A stretch of 64,000 nucleotides of DNA from Neobacillus sp. OS1-2 (GTDB lineage: Bacteria; Bacillota; Bacilli; Bacillales; Cytobacillaceae), in NCBI RefSeq assembly GCF_030915505.1, contig NZ_CP133265.1, positions 3,810,001 to 3,874,000 on the forward strand. Reading direction: 5' to 3'. The position numbers and the translations under genes were made by a program. Numbering within the stretch: the stretch's first letter is position 1; each line of letters starts with the position of its first letter. The notes beneath the pieces were generated by a model. It saw only the letters and a program-made list of their open reading frames with translations. It made no database searches and had not been told where the DNA came from. Below, piece after piece: positions 10,001 to 16,804 of this stretch.

Positions 10001-10161
10001 CGCTAGACCAAGCGATTGAAGCTTTAATGGATATCCAGAGCAGCGGTCGTTTAGTCGGTATTATCTCACACGTCCCGGAATTAAAGGAAAGAATTGATGT
10101 CAGACTTGAAGTAATTGCAGGTCAGACAGGCAGCAGAACGGAATTTATGTTTACGAACTAA
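7024..10161 (+). CDS. sbcC: Exonuclease SbcCD subunit C (Rad50-type ATPase)
   Basis: A 1045-residue SMC-like ATPase partner of SbcD. Walker A is GKTGAGKTT near residue 35. Long coiled coils run from about 180 to 860 and are interrupted by a zinc hook CPVC near residue 527. The C-terminal half-site has the signature LSGGESFKASL and Walker B MFIDEGFGTLD. The start is TTG at 7024, inside the sbcD stop, with a G-rich ribosome site. A 16-bp inverted repeat follows the gene. No lesion is seen. Confidence 0.97.
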   Translation: MKPLKLTMQAFGPYAGREEIDFTSLGNRTMFVISGKTGAGKTTIFDAISYAIYGKASGEDRNGPELRSQFAANDLLTEVSLDFSLRNKVYSITRSPQQPKKKDKGDGFTQLGAKAELYMWNEEGEKTLLATKISDVEEKIKEIMLIDANQFRQILMIPQGEFRKLLTSDSKDKEVILQRLFHTQLYKMVEDKLKEEATVLKKSVEDQVQARNEAIRRIQAVTNGELLDYLEAGSVNDTVIMPLLQAEIVGLAEMLEQLNSDYSNRLQEQDRLKGQLFEAEAILKQLQTRDALKNQKGQLESQKDLFVEKELQVQNAQKAALLAQQEELCHRLKRDADKLMGEVQTIKERIENLDVLGRQHEDELQKEVKRENERQAVLEKVNQLLNIKEDVYSYHALVKETSVKATLLNAAKEKLQKAEGNLVQNDEIMKSLQLQKSEIEKGQLTYLENERQMERLQTELDRFEKYETFYVRHQTAVENLKAITDRYENTFAKFMDAKALVEDLEGKWLHGQATLLASRLQTGEACPVCGSEHHPSPAIRQDGSIPNEHDMKTAKELAAKWEKEKSADEAKLYQSQSTEKIQKEALAEMTAEIRAVRADFTKSNLSFVKAETIAAKNALKQIQADLDKKIKQLHQINQEWDKRESDKILLQNAIQQFSTDVTELTVQYTEKNTNLTRMMDVIPENLRSEAEYEKAFFTAKSQHEKLVKQLEDAQKNLQTVREKLSTESARLKDAEKHLADKQHELTHEREIFIKNLAVQGFEKYGMYAASKRSEEEIRSLEAEIRSYREELRSVSDRLKELTDLLAEVKTPDVEGLKTELAKLGIAIEEVNQKKNDLFVKKRDNEEIYNRVEQLNERMKLLEERYKLMGHLYEITKGQNNFRVTFERYVLAAFLDDILREANVRLRKMTSGRFQLLRKTDRSKGNAQSGLELLIFDQYTGQERHVRTLSGGESFKASLSLALGLADVVQNYAGGVSLETMFIDEGFGTLDPESLDQAIEALMDIQSSGRLVGIISHVPELKERIDVRLEVIAGQTGSRTEFMFTN

Positions 10162-10170
10162 ATGGTATTC

Positions 10171-10206
10171 ATGCAGCGGATTTCGTCGAGACGAATTCCG
10201 CTGCAT
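10171..10206 (+). terminator. Inverted repeat after sbcC, possible weak terminator
   Basis: A 16-bp stem with one mismatch (10171-10186 with 10191-10206). Only three Ts follow, so termination would be weak; it may instead protect the 3' end. Confidence 0.45.
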
Positions 10207-10356
10207 TTGGAGTTTCAGCACTTTTATCATCAAAGGCAGAAAAAATGCTAGGAAGGTATTAATGAGAATAATTAAAAATATTGAGATCTAGTTTGGTATG
10301 AATTTCCTAATAATGCAGAATAATATGCTCATACATTATTAGGGGTGCTCCTTTAC

Positions 10357-10875
10357 ATGAAAATTTCAACCATTATGATTGCGGGACTAATTGTGGTTTT
10401 TTGCCTTCCTGCTTTGAAATTCCAGGCAGAAGACCTACCGAGCTTATCAGCTGATTGCCTTGAAAATAGGGGAAAACGAGATGTGGAATTTAATAAAGCA
10501 ATCATGAAAGATATTATTACTGGGCTGGAATTGGACATTGATGATCAAAGGTATACAGAGGTAACAGATAGGGGATTAGATGCTGCTCACCTTATTTATG
10601 GTGGAAAAGAACTTGATGAAGTGTATCAATCACTACATCAACAATTCATCGTAGCCTCCCGTGGTAAACCGAGTTTATTTGTCAGGCCATTAGAAGCCTA
10701 TTTGCTATATAAGCAGCCGGATAATACCAATGTTGCGGTGCATCTAAAGCTTACCAATTTTAAGTGGGAAGTCGTGGAAAAGAAAAAGGCAAAGGGTAAT
10801 GCTATTACCTATAAACTGTTGAAATGTGAAAAAGATTATCTCAAGAAAAAAAGAGAATACTACAACAAGGACTAA
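10357..10875 (+). CDS. Hypothetical protein with N-terminal signal or anchor
   Basis: A 172-residue protein I do not recognise. A hydrophobic N-terminus (ISTIMIAGLIVVFCLPALKF) looks like an uncleaved anchor or signal peptide without a lipobox. The rest is mixed alpha/beta and ends in a very lysine-rich tail (DYLKKKREYYNKD). ATG 10357 is preferred over GTG 10345 because AGGGGTG is the ribosome site. It is followed 42 bp later by the glycosylase-like gene on the same strand. It probably acts on the outer face of the membrane; no function is proposed. Confidence 0.65.
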   Translation: MKISTIMIAGLIVVFCLPALKFQAEDLPSLSADCLENRGKRDVEFNKAIMKDIITGLELDIDDQRYTEVTDRGLDAAHLIYGGKELDEVYQSLHQQFIVASRGKPSLFVRPLEAYLLYKQPDNTNVAVHLKLTNFKWEVVEKKKAKGNAITYKLLKCEKDYLKKKREYYNKD

Positions 10876-10916
10876 TCACTGCCTTTTTAAGCCATCTCAG
10901 TCTGGAGGAAAGTTGC

Positions 10917-11495
10917 ATGACAGAATTTTGTCCGTCCCTTTGGCCGGAAGAACCAACACCTGAAGACCAAATCAATTGCTGTAAATGCGGCCTAGACAAG
11001 CATGGTTCCCGAATGATTTGGGGTGAAGGAAACCCGGAAGCACCAATCATGATTATTTTGGATAATCCCGGCGCACGGGAGGATCGTGAAGGGAACTCCA
11101 TTGTATGTGGGACAAGGCAAACTTTGCAAAAAGGAGCCAGTGAATTTGGCTTGACGATGGAAGATATATATGTGACCTTTATTTTAAAAAGAAGACCTGT
11201 TCGTGCCTATGAAAAAGAAAAAACAAGACAGACATGTATGTGGCATCTTGACCAACAGCTTATGGCAAAAAAGCCAGAGCTCATTTTGTGTTTAGGGAAT
11301 GTTGCGGTTCAGTCGTTTTTCCAAGAGCCTGAGGCGGAAGTCAAGAAACTTCGCGGCACCATTCATCAAGTCCAGGGTTACCCCACTGCGGTAGGCTACC
11401 ACCCATTAGCAGTTCGACGCAGGCCTAATCTTTGGTCAACATTTGTGGAGGATTGGAAATTAGTTGCGGAACATTATCAAAATAAACTAACATAG
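10917..11495 (+). CDS. Uracil-DNA glycosylase superfamily protein
   Basis: A 192-residue protein of the UDG superfamily resembling the Fe-S (family 4-like) group. Cysteines likely to hold a cluster are CCKC near residues 22-25 and the C in RQTCMWHLDQQL. The motif-1 region reads WGEGNPEAPIMIILDNPGAREDREG and the motif-2 equivalent is VGYHPLAV. Two departures are notable: the usual E/D-x-PG is DNPG, and the family FVG-x-x-GQLL segment is replaced by IVCGTRQTLQKG. Activity on uracil should therefore not be assumed. The ATG has GGAGG 7 bases upstream. A terminator follows. Confidence 0.78.
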   Translation: MTEFCPSLWPEEPTPEDQINCCKCGLDKHGSRMIWGEGNPEAPIMIILDNPGAREDREGNSIVCGTRQTLQKGASEFGLTMEDIYVTFILKRRPVRAYEKEKTRQTCMWHLDQQLMAKKPELILCLGNVAVQSFFQEPEAEVKKLRGTIHQVQGYPTAVGYHPLAVRRRPNLWSTFVEDWKLVAEHYQNKLT

Positions 11496-11508
11496 AGAAT
11501 ATATAACC

Positions 11509-11543
11509 AAATGCGATACTTAAATGGAATAAGTGTCGCATTT
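11509..11543 (+). terminator. Intrinsic terminator after the UDG-like gene
   Basis: AAATGCGATACTT pairs with AAGTGTCGCATTT (one mismatch), followed by TTTT. Confidence 0.6.
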
Positions 11544-11613
11544 TCCGTTGGATAAAAAGTATATTAAGATTGTAGAAGAATGAAAGTTTCATTTCTGAAA
11601 GGGGAAGGTCAAA

Positions 11614-12191
11614 ATTACAACCATTTGCATAATTCGTCATGGCGAAACTGATTGGAATGCGATAGGCAGAATTCAAGGAAGTACGGATATTCCGTTAAAT
11701 GAAAAGGGCGTTCAACAAGCTGAGGAATGTGGCGTGTTCCTAAAACGAACTTCGTGGGATGTCATCATAACAAGTCCTCTAAAAAGGGCGAAGGTAACAG
11801 CGGAAATCATTAATAGCAGTATAAATATTCCGCTTGTTGTAATGGAGGAATTTAAGGAAAAATTTTTCGGGAAGCGGAAGGATTGACTTTTGAGGAAAGG
11901 AAGGCGAAATATCCAGACCATCGGTATCCTAATGAAGAAGATGAGTTGTCCCTTTCGAAACGAGTTATGGCAGGTTTGGATAAAATAAAGCAAGAATACC
12001 GGGATCAAAGGGTGTTGCTGGTAATACATGGGGCAGTAATAAATTCGATTCTTGCTGAAATATCTAACGGTGAATTGGATTATCGGAAAACTAAGATAGA
12101 AAATGCGTGTTTCAATGATATTCACTTCCATGAAAACAGGTGGAAAATCAAAACACTTAATCAGGTTTCACACCTTTCGCAATACTGTTAG
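11614..12191 (+). pseudogene. Frameshifted histidine phosphatase (PhoE/YhfR-like)
   Basis: Reading from 11614 gives a histidine-phosphatase N-terminus with the catalytic RHGETDWN and SPLKRA motifs, which stops at a TGA at 11883-11885. The remaining family sequence (GEAEGLTFEERK, then VLLVIHGAVIN with the second histidine) continues in the next frame to 12191. One missing base in the GGG at 11869-11871 accounts for the shift; GGGG would restore one frame. The codon at the usual Met position is ATT (11614), with AAAGGGGAAGG just upstream, and no ATG, GTG or TTG lies between the preceding in-frame stop and the RHG motif. Two lesions suggest a real pseudogene, although ATT can start translation rarely and a sequencing error could explain the shift. 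Confidence 0.8.
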
Positions 12192-12293
12192 TTTCCCCCA
12201 TAAAGGTAGATTTTCTCTGCCAGTATTATCCGGCTATAATCCATACTTAATAACCTAAAATAAGATGGTTCACTCATTCAAATAAAGGGGTTG

Positions 12294-12710
12294 ATGGGAT
12301 TGAAATGGCATAAAACTATGCTTTCCATGATCCAGCAGCGGCAAGATAAAAAGGTTGCGCTGGCTGTTGATACATCCACGAATGAAGCACCGAGCCTTTT
12401 GATCAATAACATAGTGAAACTGTTTGAACAACTGAAACCAGATACGATATTGGTTCAAGCAGATTTCAAAATTCGAAGTATTTCCCCCGTAAAAAGCGAT
12501 ACGATTAAATACTATACGCATGGGAAATCTTCCTATACATTAGTGCTGGAGTGGGCAAAAGAAGAAAACATTGATACCCTGTTTTATATTACAGATGTCA
12601 CCGGCTTTTTTTCTGAAGAAATGGATAAGGTGGATTTTGAATTATTTTGGCTTGTTCCGGGAGCTATTTTGCCAAGAGTACCATTTGGAAAAGCTATTAA
12701 AGTTGCCTGA
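12294..12710 (+). CDS. Orphan VWA-like domain (C-terminal part of DUF2201-type proteins)
   Basis: A 138-residue protein matching the C-terminal VWA-like domain of DUF2201 putative metallopeptidases: an opening strand VALAVDTSTN where a MIDAS D-x-S-x-S would be, a second strand ILVQADFKI, then LEWAKEENIDTLFYITDVTGFF and the ending WLVPGAILPRVPFGKAIKV. The peptidase-like N-terminal half and the usual MoxR-type AAA partner are absent. The MIDAS is degenerate (DTSTN) and the glycine-rich turn before the third strand is GKSSY. TTG 12300 is an alternative start because AAAGGGG is only 3 bases from ATG 12294. It may be a remnant or a stand-alone binding domain. Confidence 0.65.
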   Translation: MGLKWHKTMLSMIQQRQDKKVALAVDTSTNEAPSLLINNIVKLFEQLKPDTILVQADFKIRSISPVKSDTIKYYTHGKSSYTLVLEWAKEENIDTLFYITDVTGFFSEEMDKVDFELFWLVPGAILPRVPFGKAIKVA

Positions 12711-12722
12711 AATTTTTTCCTT

Positions 12723-12745
12723 CCCCCACTTTTTGTGGGGGATTA
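12723..12745 (+). terminator. Short GC-rich hairpin, probable terminator
   Basis: CCCCCAC (12723-12729) pairs with GTGGGGG (12735-12741) across a T5 loop; the T run after it is interrupted. Confidence 0.5.
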
Positions 12746-12776
12746 TTTATGTTTAGTAAAAGAGGAGTTTTAAAGC

Positions 12777-13238
12777 ATGATTAAAGAGATTGATTTACAT
12801 AGGTGTGACCTTGTCAAGGAATTGTTTGAACTGCAAAAAGCTTCTTATTTAGTGGAGGCAAAGTTAATTAACTTTTTCGATATTCCCCCACTGAAAGAGA
12901 CAATGGAAGCGTTAAAAGGGTGTGGCGAATTATTCTTGGGCTATTTTGAGGACACAAAACTCGTTGGTGCGCTTTCCTATACGATTGAGGGAGAGGAACT
13001 GACGATTTGCCGAATGGTCGTCGATCCTACCCATTTTCGTAAAGGAATTGCACAAAGGTTGTTGGAGGAAGTAGAGAAAAAGAATAAAGATTTAAACGTT
13101 ATTAAAGTATCGACAGGTAAAGACAATCCACCAGCGAAAAAACTGTATCTAAAAAATGGCTATAGGTTGGTTGGCGATGTTGAAGTAGTTCCAGGGTTGT
13201 TTATAAGTAACTTCAAAAAAACACCATCAAAAAAATGA
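12777..13238 (+). CDS. GNAT family N-acetyltransferase
   Basis: A 153-residue acetyl-CoA-dependent transferase. The GNAT core is clear: ELTICRMVVDPTHFRKGIAQRLLEE contains the R/K-x-x-G-I-A-x-R acetyl-CoA pyrophosphate loop (about residues 78-102), followed by the KLYLKNGYRLVGD ending strand. The ATG has AGAGGAG upstream. It stands alone between a hairpin and a shared terminator with mntH. The acceptor substrate is unknown. Confidence 0.85.
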   Translation: MIKEIDLHRCDLVKELFELQKASYLVEAKLINFFDIPPLKETMEALKGCGELFLGYFEDTKLVGALSYTIEGEELTICRMVVDPTHFRKGIAQRLLEEVEKKNKDLNVIKVSTGKDNPPAKKLYLKNGYRLVGDVEVVPGLFISNFKKTPSKK

Positions 13239-13249
13239 TAGTGTTTTTC
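13214..13249. terminator. Bidirectional terminator between the acetyltransferase gene and mntH
   Basis: AAACACCATC pairs with GATAGTGTTT (one mismatch) across an A-rich loop, with A and T runs on the two flanks, serving convergent genes. Confidence 0.65.
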
Positions 13250-13262
13250 CTTTTTGTAAATA

Positions 13263-14567
13263 TTACCCCATAATCATCTGAATAACCATCCAAACATTTA
13301 ATCCGAGAATAATTACTGCAAACAACGATGAAAGAACGGTTGTAATTCGTTTATTCGTCAGCACACCCATGAGGTCTTTCTTTTGTGTGTAGTAGATTAA
13401 GGCGATAATTGGAAATGGTAATACAGCACTTAGCACGACTTGGCTAATAATTAATGTTTGAGTTGGATCGACACCGATGGCTACGATAATCACGGTTGGA
13501 AGCATGGTGACCAAGCGGCGGATCCATAATGGAATGGTGAATCCCACGAACCCCTGCATGATGACTTGCCCAGCCATAGTACCGACAACAGAACTTGAAA
13601 CACCCGAAGCAAGTAAAGAAATTAAGAATACACTGGCTGCAGCTGAACCAAGTAATGGTGTTAAGGTATGGTACGCCGTTGTTAGGTCGGCAATATGGCT
13701 TTGACCGGATGTATTGAAAACCGATGCCGCCATATACATCATCGCTAAATTGACGAAGCCGGCAAGTGTCATCGCAATCAAGATTTCTTTTGTACTAAAC
13801 TTTTGAATTTTTATTTTTTCCATATCATTACGAGGAACAATCCGGTTCTGTGTTAAGCTCGAGTGCAAATAAATCGCATGCGGCATAACAGTTGCGCCGA
13901 TTACTCCGACAGCGAGCATAATGCTTTCACTGTTACCAAGCCATGGTACAACACTATGGTAGGCAATTTGTGAGAAGTCTGGCTTGGAAAGGATTGTTTC
14001 CACTAAGTAACAAAGGCCGATTAGCATCGCAAAGGCAGCGATGAATTTTTCTAACGGCCGGAAGCCAAATTTTTCTAACATCAAAATCAAATAAGTGACG
14101 ACACCTGTAATAATGGTAGCAAACAACATGGGAATGCCAGCAAGTAAGTTTAATGCGAGTGTTGCCCCTAAGAATTCGGCAAGGTCTGTTGCCATCGCTG
14201 CTAACTCTGAAACAATCCACATGATCATGGTAAGCCATTTCGGCATATGATCCCGGCAAATTTCAGGCAGGCTTTTCCCTGTGGCGATTCCTAGTTTGGC
14301 AGACATGTTCTGTAAAAGAAGCGCCATTAAGTTAGCTAACACAATTACCCAAAGCATTTTATAACCAAAGCGGGCACCGCTTTGAATGTTAGTAGCAAAA
14401 TTTCCCGGATCAACATATGCAATAGATGCGATGAAGGCAGGACCAAGAAACGGCAATAATGCACGAATTCCTTTTACTTTTCCATTTATGGCATCTCTTG
14501 CGGCGGATACTGTCCGATCTTCCGTTGCCCGAGCCTTGTCAACTGCAAGTGAATTAGTTTGGCTCAT
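13263..14567 (-). CDS. mntH: NRAMP family manganese/divalent metal transporter
   Basis: A 434-residue proton-coupled Mn(II) importer of the NRAMP family. Hallmarks are the metal-site DPGN in span 1 (AYVDPGNFATN) and MPH in span 6 (GATVMPHAIYLHSSL), with about 11 membrane spans. The start at 14567 has AAAGG upstream; the frame is open to 14627 but that part encodes basic residues and overlaps a leader hairpin. A promoter (14685-14657) and a 34-nt inverted repeat (14602-14635) precede it. I do not see a standard MntR box. It diverges from selB. Confidence 0.93.
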   Translation of the reverse strand: MSQTNSLAVDKARATEDRTVSAARDAINGKVKGIRALLPFLGPAFIASIAYVDPGNFATNIQSGARFGYKMLWVIVLANLMALLLQNMSAKLGIATGKSLPEICRDHMPKWLTMIMWIVSELAAMATDLAEFLGATLALNLLAGIPMLFATIITGVVTYLILMLEKFGFRPLEKFIAAFAMLIGLCYLVETILSKPDFSQIAYHSVVPWLGNSESIMLAVGVIGATVMPHAIYLHSSLTQNRIVPRNDMEKIKIQKFSTKEILIAMTLAGFVNLAMMYMAASVFNTSGQSHIADLTTAYHTLTPLLGSAAASVFLISLLASGVSSSVVGTMAGQVIMQGFVGFTIPLWIRRLVTMLPTVIIVAIGVDPTQTLIISQVVLSAVLPFPIIALIYYTQKKDLMGVLTNKRITTVLSSLFAVIILGLNVWMVIQMIMG

Positions 14568-14601
14568 CAGATACCAACCTTTCTTTTGTGTTTTTCGTAG
14601 G

Positions 14602-14635
14602 CGCAAGGTTTGTTCTCTAGTGAACAAAAGTTGCG
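14602..14635. promoter_or_regulatory. 34-nt inverted repeat in the mntH leader
   Basis: Arms CGCAA-N2-TTTGTTC and GAACAAA-N2-TTGCG flank a 6-nt centre (TCTAGT). It lies about 15-48 nt after the predicted mntH start, so it can act as a DNA operator or as an mRNA hairpin just before the mntH ribosome site. Confidence 0.6.
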
Positions 14636-14656
14636 TAGATGCAAATTTATAAACCC

Positions 14657-14685
14657 ATTATATAAAATTTTGAAAAATTTGTGAA
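14657..14685 (-). promoter_or_regulatory. Sigma-A-type promoter for mntH
   Basis: On the minus strand: -35 TTCACA, a 17-nt spacer, -10 TATAAT. Confidence 0.65.
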
Positions 14686-14737
14686 TGTTTTTGCCTAAAA
14701 AATTATTATTTTTTGTGGTCAGAAATGAATTCAACTA

Positions 14738-14773
14738 TGTTCACTTGAACAAAGTGGCTTTAAAGGCTACAGT
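14738..14773 (+). promoter_or_regulatory. selB promoter overlapped by a palindrome
   Basis: -35 TTGAAC (14745-14750), a 17-nt spacer and -10 TACAGT (14768-14773). The -35 is embedded in GTTCA-CT-TGAAC (14739-14750), which shares its GTTC/GAACAAA arms with the mntH leader palindrome, although the spacing differs. Confidence 0.45.
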
Positions 14774-14805
14774 AGAATGGTAGAACGATTAAGAAGGTGG
14801 CAAGC

Positions 14806-16686
14806 TTGGAAAAACGATATTTTACCATTGGGATGGCGGGGCATATTGACCATGGAAAAACGTCTTTAACAAAAGCGTTAACCAATGTTGATACGGACCG
14901 ACTTAAAGAAGAGAAAGAACGACAAATTTCGATTGAACTCGGATTTGCTCCATTATATGAAGACGATGAAATCCAAATTTCTGTTATTGATGTTCCTGGA
15001 CATGAACGGTTTATCAGGCAAATGATTGCCGGAGTTGCCGGAATTGATTTGGTGGTGCTGGTCGTTGCGGCAGATGAAGGTGTGATGCCACAGACAAGGG
15101 AACATCTGGAAATTCTAAAATTTTTAGGAATAAAGAATGGTGTAATTGCAATCACAAAAATTGACAGGGTAGACGAAGAGTTTATTGAACTGGTCAAGGA
15201 TGATATTTTAGAAGAGCTAACCGCTACTGTTTTTGAGGACGCTCCATTTGTGCTCGTTGACAGCCTATCAAAAAAAGGAATTAGTGAGATAAAAGACCTA
15301 ATTATCAAATCCTTAATGGAACAAGAAATGCGTGACGCAAAAGGGGCTTTCCGTCTGCCGATTGATCAAGTGTTCACGGTTAAAGGTCAAGGCACTGTCG
15401 TGCGTGGAACGGTTTATGAAGGGACCGTTGAAGAAGGACAAACATTGAAAATAATGCCGACCGGGCTGGAGGTAAGAGCCAGGCAGATACAAGTACACCA
15501 TAAGCAAGCCCAAAAGGCGTTTGCAGGACAGAGGACCGCAATTAATCTTTCAAATGTATCAAGGGAAGATTTAGAACGGGGAGATGTCCTTGTTTCGTCC
15601 GAACATTTTATTGTGACGAAAACAGTAGATGTGGCAATTCGGGTAGTTGAGGATCTTGAACATCTGGTCAAGCAACGGATGCCAATTAAGCTTCATATTG
15701 GCACGGCGGAGGTAATGGGACGGATTGTATTCTTTGACCGTAATGAAATTAAAGAAGAAAATGGCGAGATTCTTTGTCAGTTGCGACTCGAGGAGGAAAT
15801 ACTGACGAAACGCGGCGATCGCTTCATTTTACGTAGACCAAGCCCTCAGGAAACAATTGGCGGCGGCTGGGTTATTGACCCACGTGGAAATAAGTATCGC
15901 TTCGGAAATCAGACTGTTGAAGAGCTTGAGAAGAAAAAGGTTGGTACACCAAAGGAACGAATAACGGCAGCATTAGTGGAAGGGAAAAGCCTTCCGATAC
16001 ATGAGTTAATCAAACGGACAGCACTTGATGAGGAAGTATTAAAGGAGCAATTGACAGATGCCGAATTTGTTTTATTTAATGGAAAAGAGTATACACTTCA
16101 ATCAATAATCAATTCCATCGAAGAAGATGTATTTGATAGATTACAGGAATTCCATCTGGCTTATTCAATGAAAACAGGAGTAAACAAGGCAGAGCTATTA
16201 CATATTTTACAAAAAAGGTTCCCTAAATCCTTGCTTGATTTTGTCGTAGAAAACGGAATCACAAATCGAATTTTTAAGCGGAAAGAACAATTCGTATCCC
16301 TAAAATCCTTTGTTCCCCATGTCCCGAAAAGCTGGGAAAAGCGGACCGACAATTTGCTAAAGGAATTAAAAAAGGATGGGCTTATGGTCCGGTATCTTAA
16401 GGATTATTTTTCTTCTGCAGGGATTCCAGATAACTTGGAGTTTGACTTAAAGAGATTCCTTGAAGACCAGGCATTAATCGTTCAGCTAGATGAGCAATTT
16501 GCCTATGTTGGGGACGTTTTCAGGGAAGCAGTTGATAAACTTCGGAGTCGAACAGGTACTGAATTTGAAGTCGGTGATGCAAAGGAAATTCTTGGCCTTT
16601 CAAGAAAATACATGATTCCATTTTTAGAAAGATTAGATGCTCAGGGTCTTACAAAGAGGGTAGAAAATAAACGTGTTTGGCAATAA
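14806..16686 (+). CDS. selB: Selenocysteine-specific elongation factor SelB
   Basis: A 626-residue GTPase that delivers Sec-tRNA to UGA codons. The GTPase motifs are GHIDHGKTSL (G1), DVPGHERF (G3) and TKID (G4). EF-Tu-like beta-barrel domains follow. The C-terminal third shows winged-helix repeats (for example TALDEEVLKEQLTDAEFVLFNG and GVNKAELLHILQKRFP) as expected for SECIS RNA binding, which separates it from EF-Tu. TTG 14806 is preferred over GTG 14797, which overlaps the ribosome site AAGAAGG. No selA, selD, tRNA-Sec or selenoprotein is seen in the window, so those would have to lie elsewhere. Confidence 0.93.
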   Translation: MEKRYFTIGMAGHIDHGKTSLTKALTNVDTDRLKEEKERQISIELGFAPLYEDDEIQISVIDVPGHERFIRQMIAGVAGIDLVVLVVAADEGVMPQTREHLEILKFLGIKNGVIAITKIDRVDEEFIELVKDDILEELTATVFEDAPFVLVDSLSKKGISEIKDLIIKSLMEQEMRDAKGAFRLPIDQVFTVKGQGTVVRGTVYEGTVEEGQTLKIMPTGLEVRARQIQVHHKQAQKAFAGQRTAINLSNVSREDLERGDVLVSSEHFIVTKTVDVAIRVVEDLEHLVKQRMPIKLHIGTAEVMGRIVFFDRNEIKEENGEILCQLRLEEEILTKRGDRFILRRPSPQETIGGGWVIDPRGNKYRFGNQTVEELEKKKVGTPKERITAALVEGKSLPIHELIKRTALDEEVLKEQLTDAEFVLFNGKEYTLQSIINSIEEDVFDRLQEFHLAYSMKTGVNKAELLHILQKRFPKSLLDFVVENGITNRIFKRKEQFVSLKSFVPHVPKSWEKRTDNLLKELKKDGLMVRYLKDYFSSAGIPDNLEFDLKRFLEDQALIVQLDEQFAYVGDVFREAVDKLRSRTGTEFEVGDAKEILGLSRKYMIPFLERLDAQGLTKRVENKRVWQ

Positions 16687-16687
16687 G

Positions 16688-16735
16688 AAGAGCGAACTAC
16701 ACTAGCTGATGGCGACTGGTGCTGGACGTTTCTCA
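16688..16735. repeat. Degraded partial copy of the 40.2-kb repeat
   Basis: The stretch with AGAGCGAA, ACACTAG, ACTGG and GCTGGAC in this order and spacing aligns with the 3' part of the element at 40222-40375 (about 40331-40377). Only the 3' end is present. Both copies lie between convergent genes. Confidence 0.6.
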
Positions 16736-16767
16736 ATGTCGAAATCTATCCTATCCCAAAATAGTAA

Positions 16768-16803
16768 AAGCCCCATTTCCTAGTTGGAAATAGGGCTTAT
16801 TTT
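16768..16803. terminator. Bidirectional terminator between selB and the TerD gene
   Basis: AAGCCCCATTTCC pairs with GGAAATAGGGCTT (one mismatch), loop TAGTT, with T-rich flank. Confidence 0.75.
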
Positions 16804-16804
16804 A

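Noticed and set aside
11883..11885. In-frame TGA as a selenocysteine codon, given selB nearby
   Set aside because: Sequence after the TGA in that frame does not match the phosphatase family; the family sequence continues in another frame.
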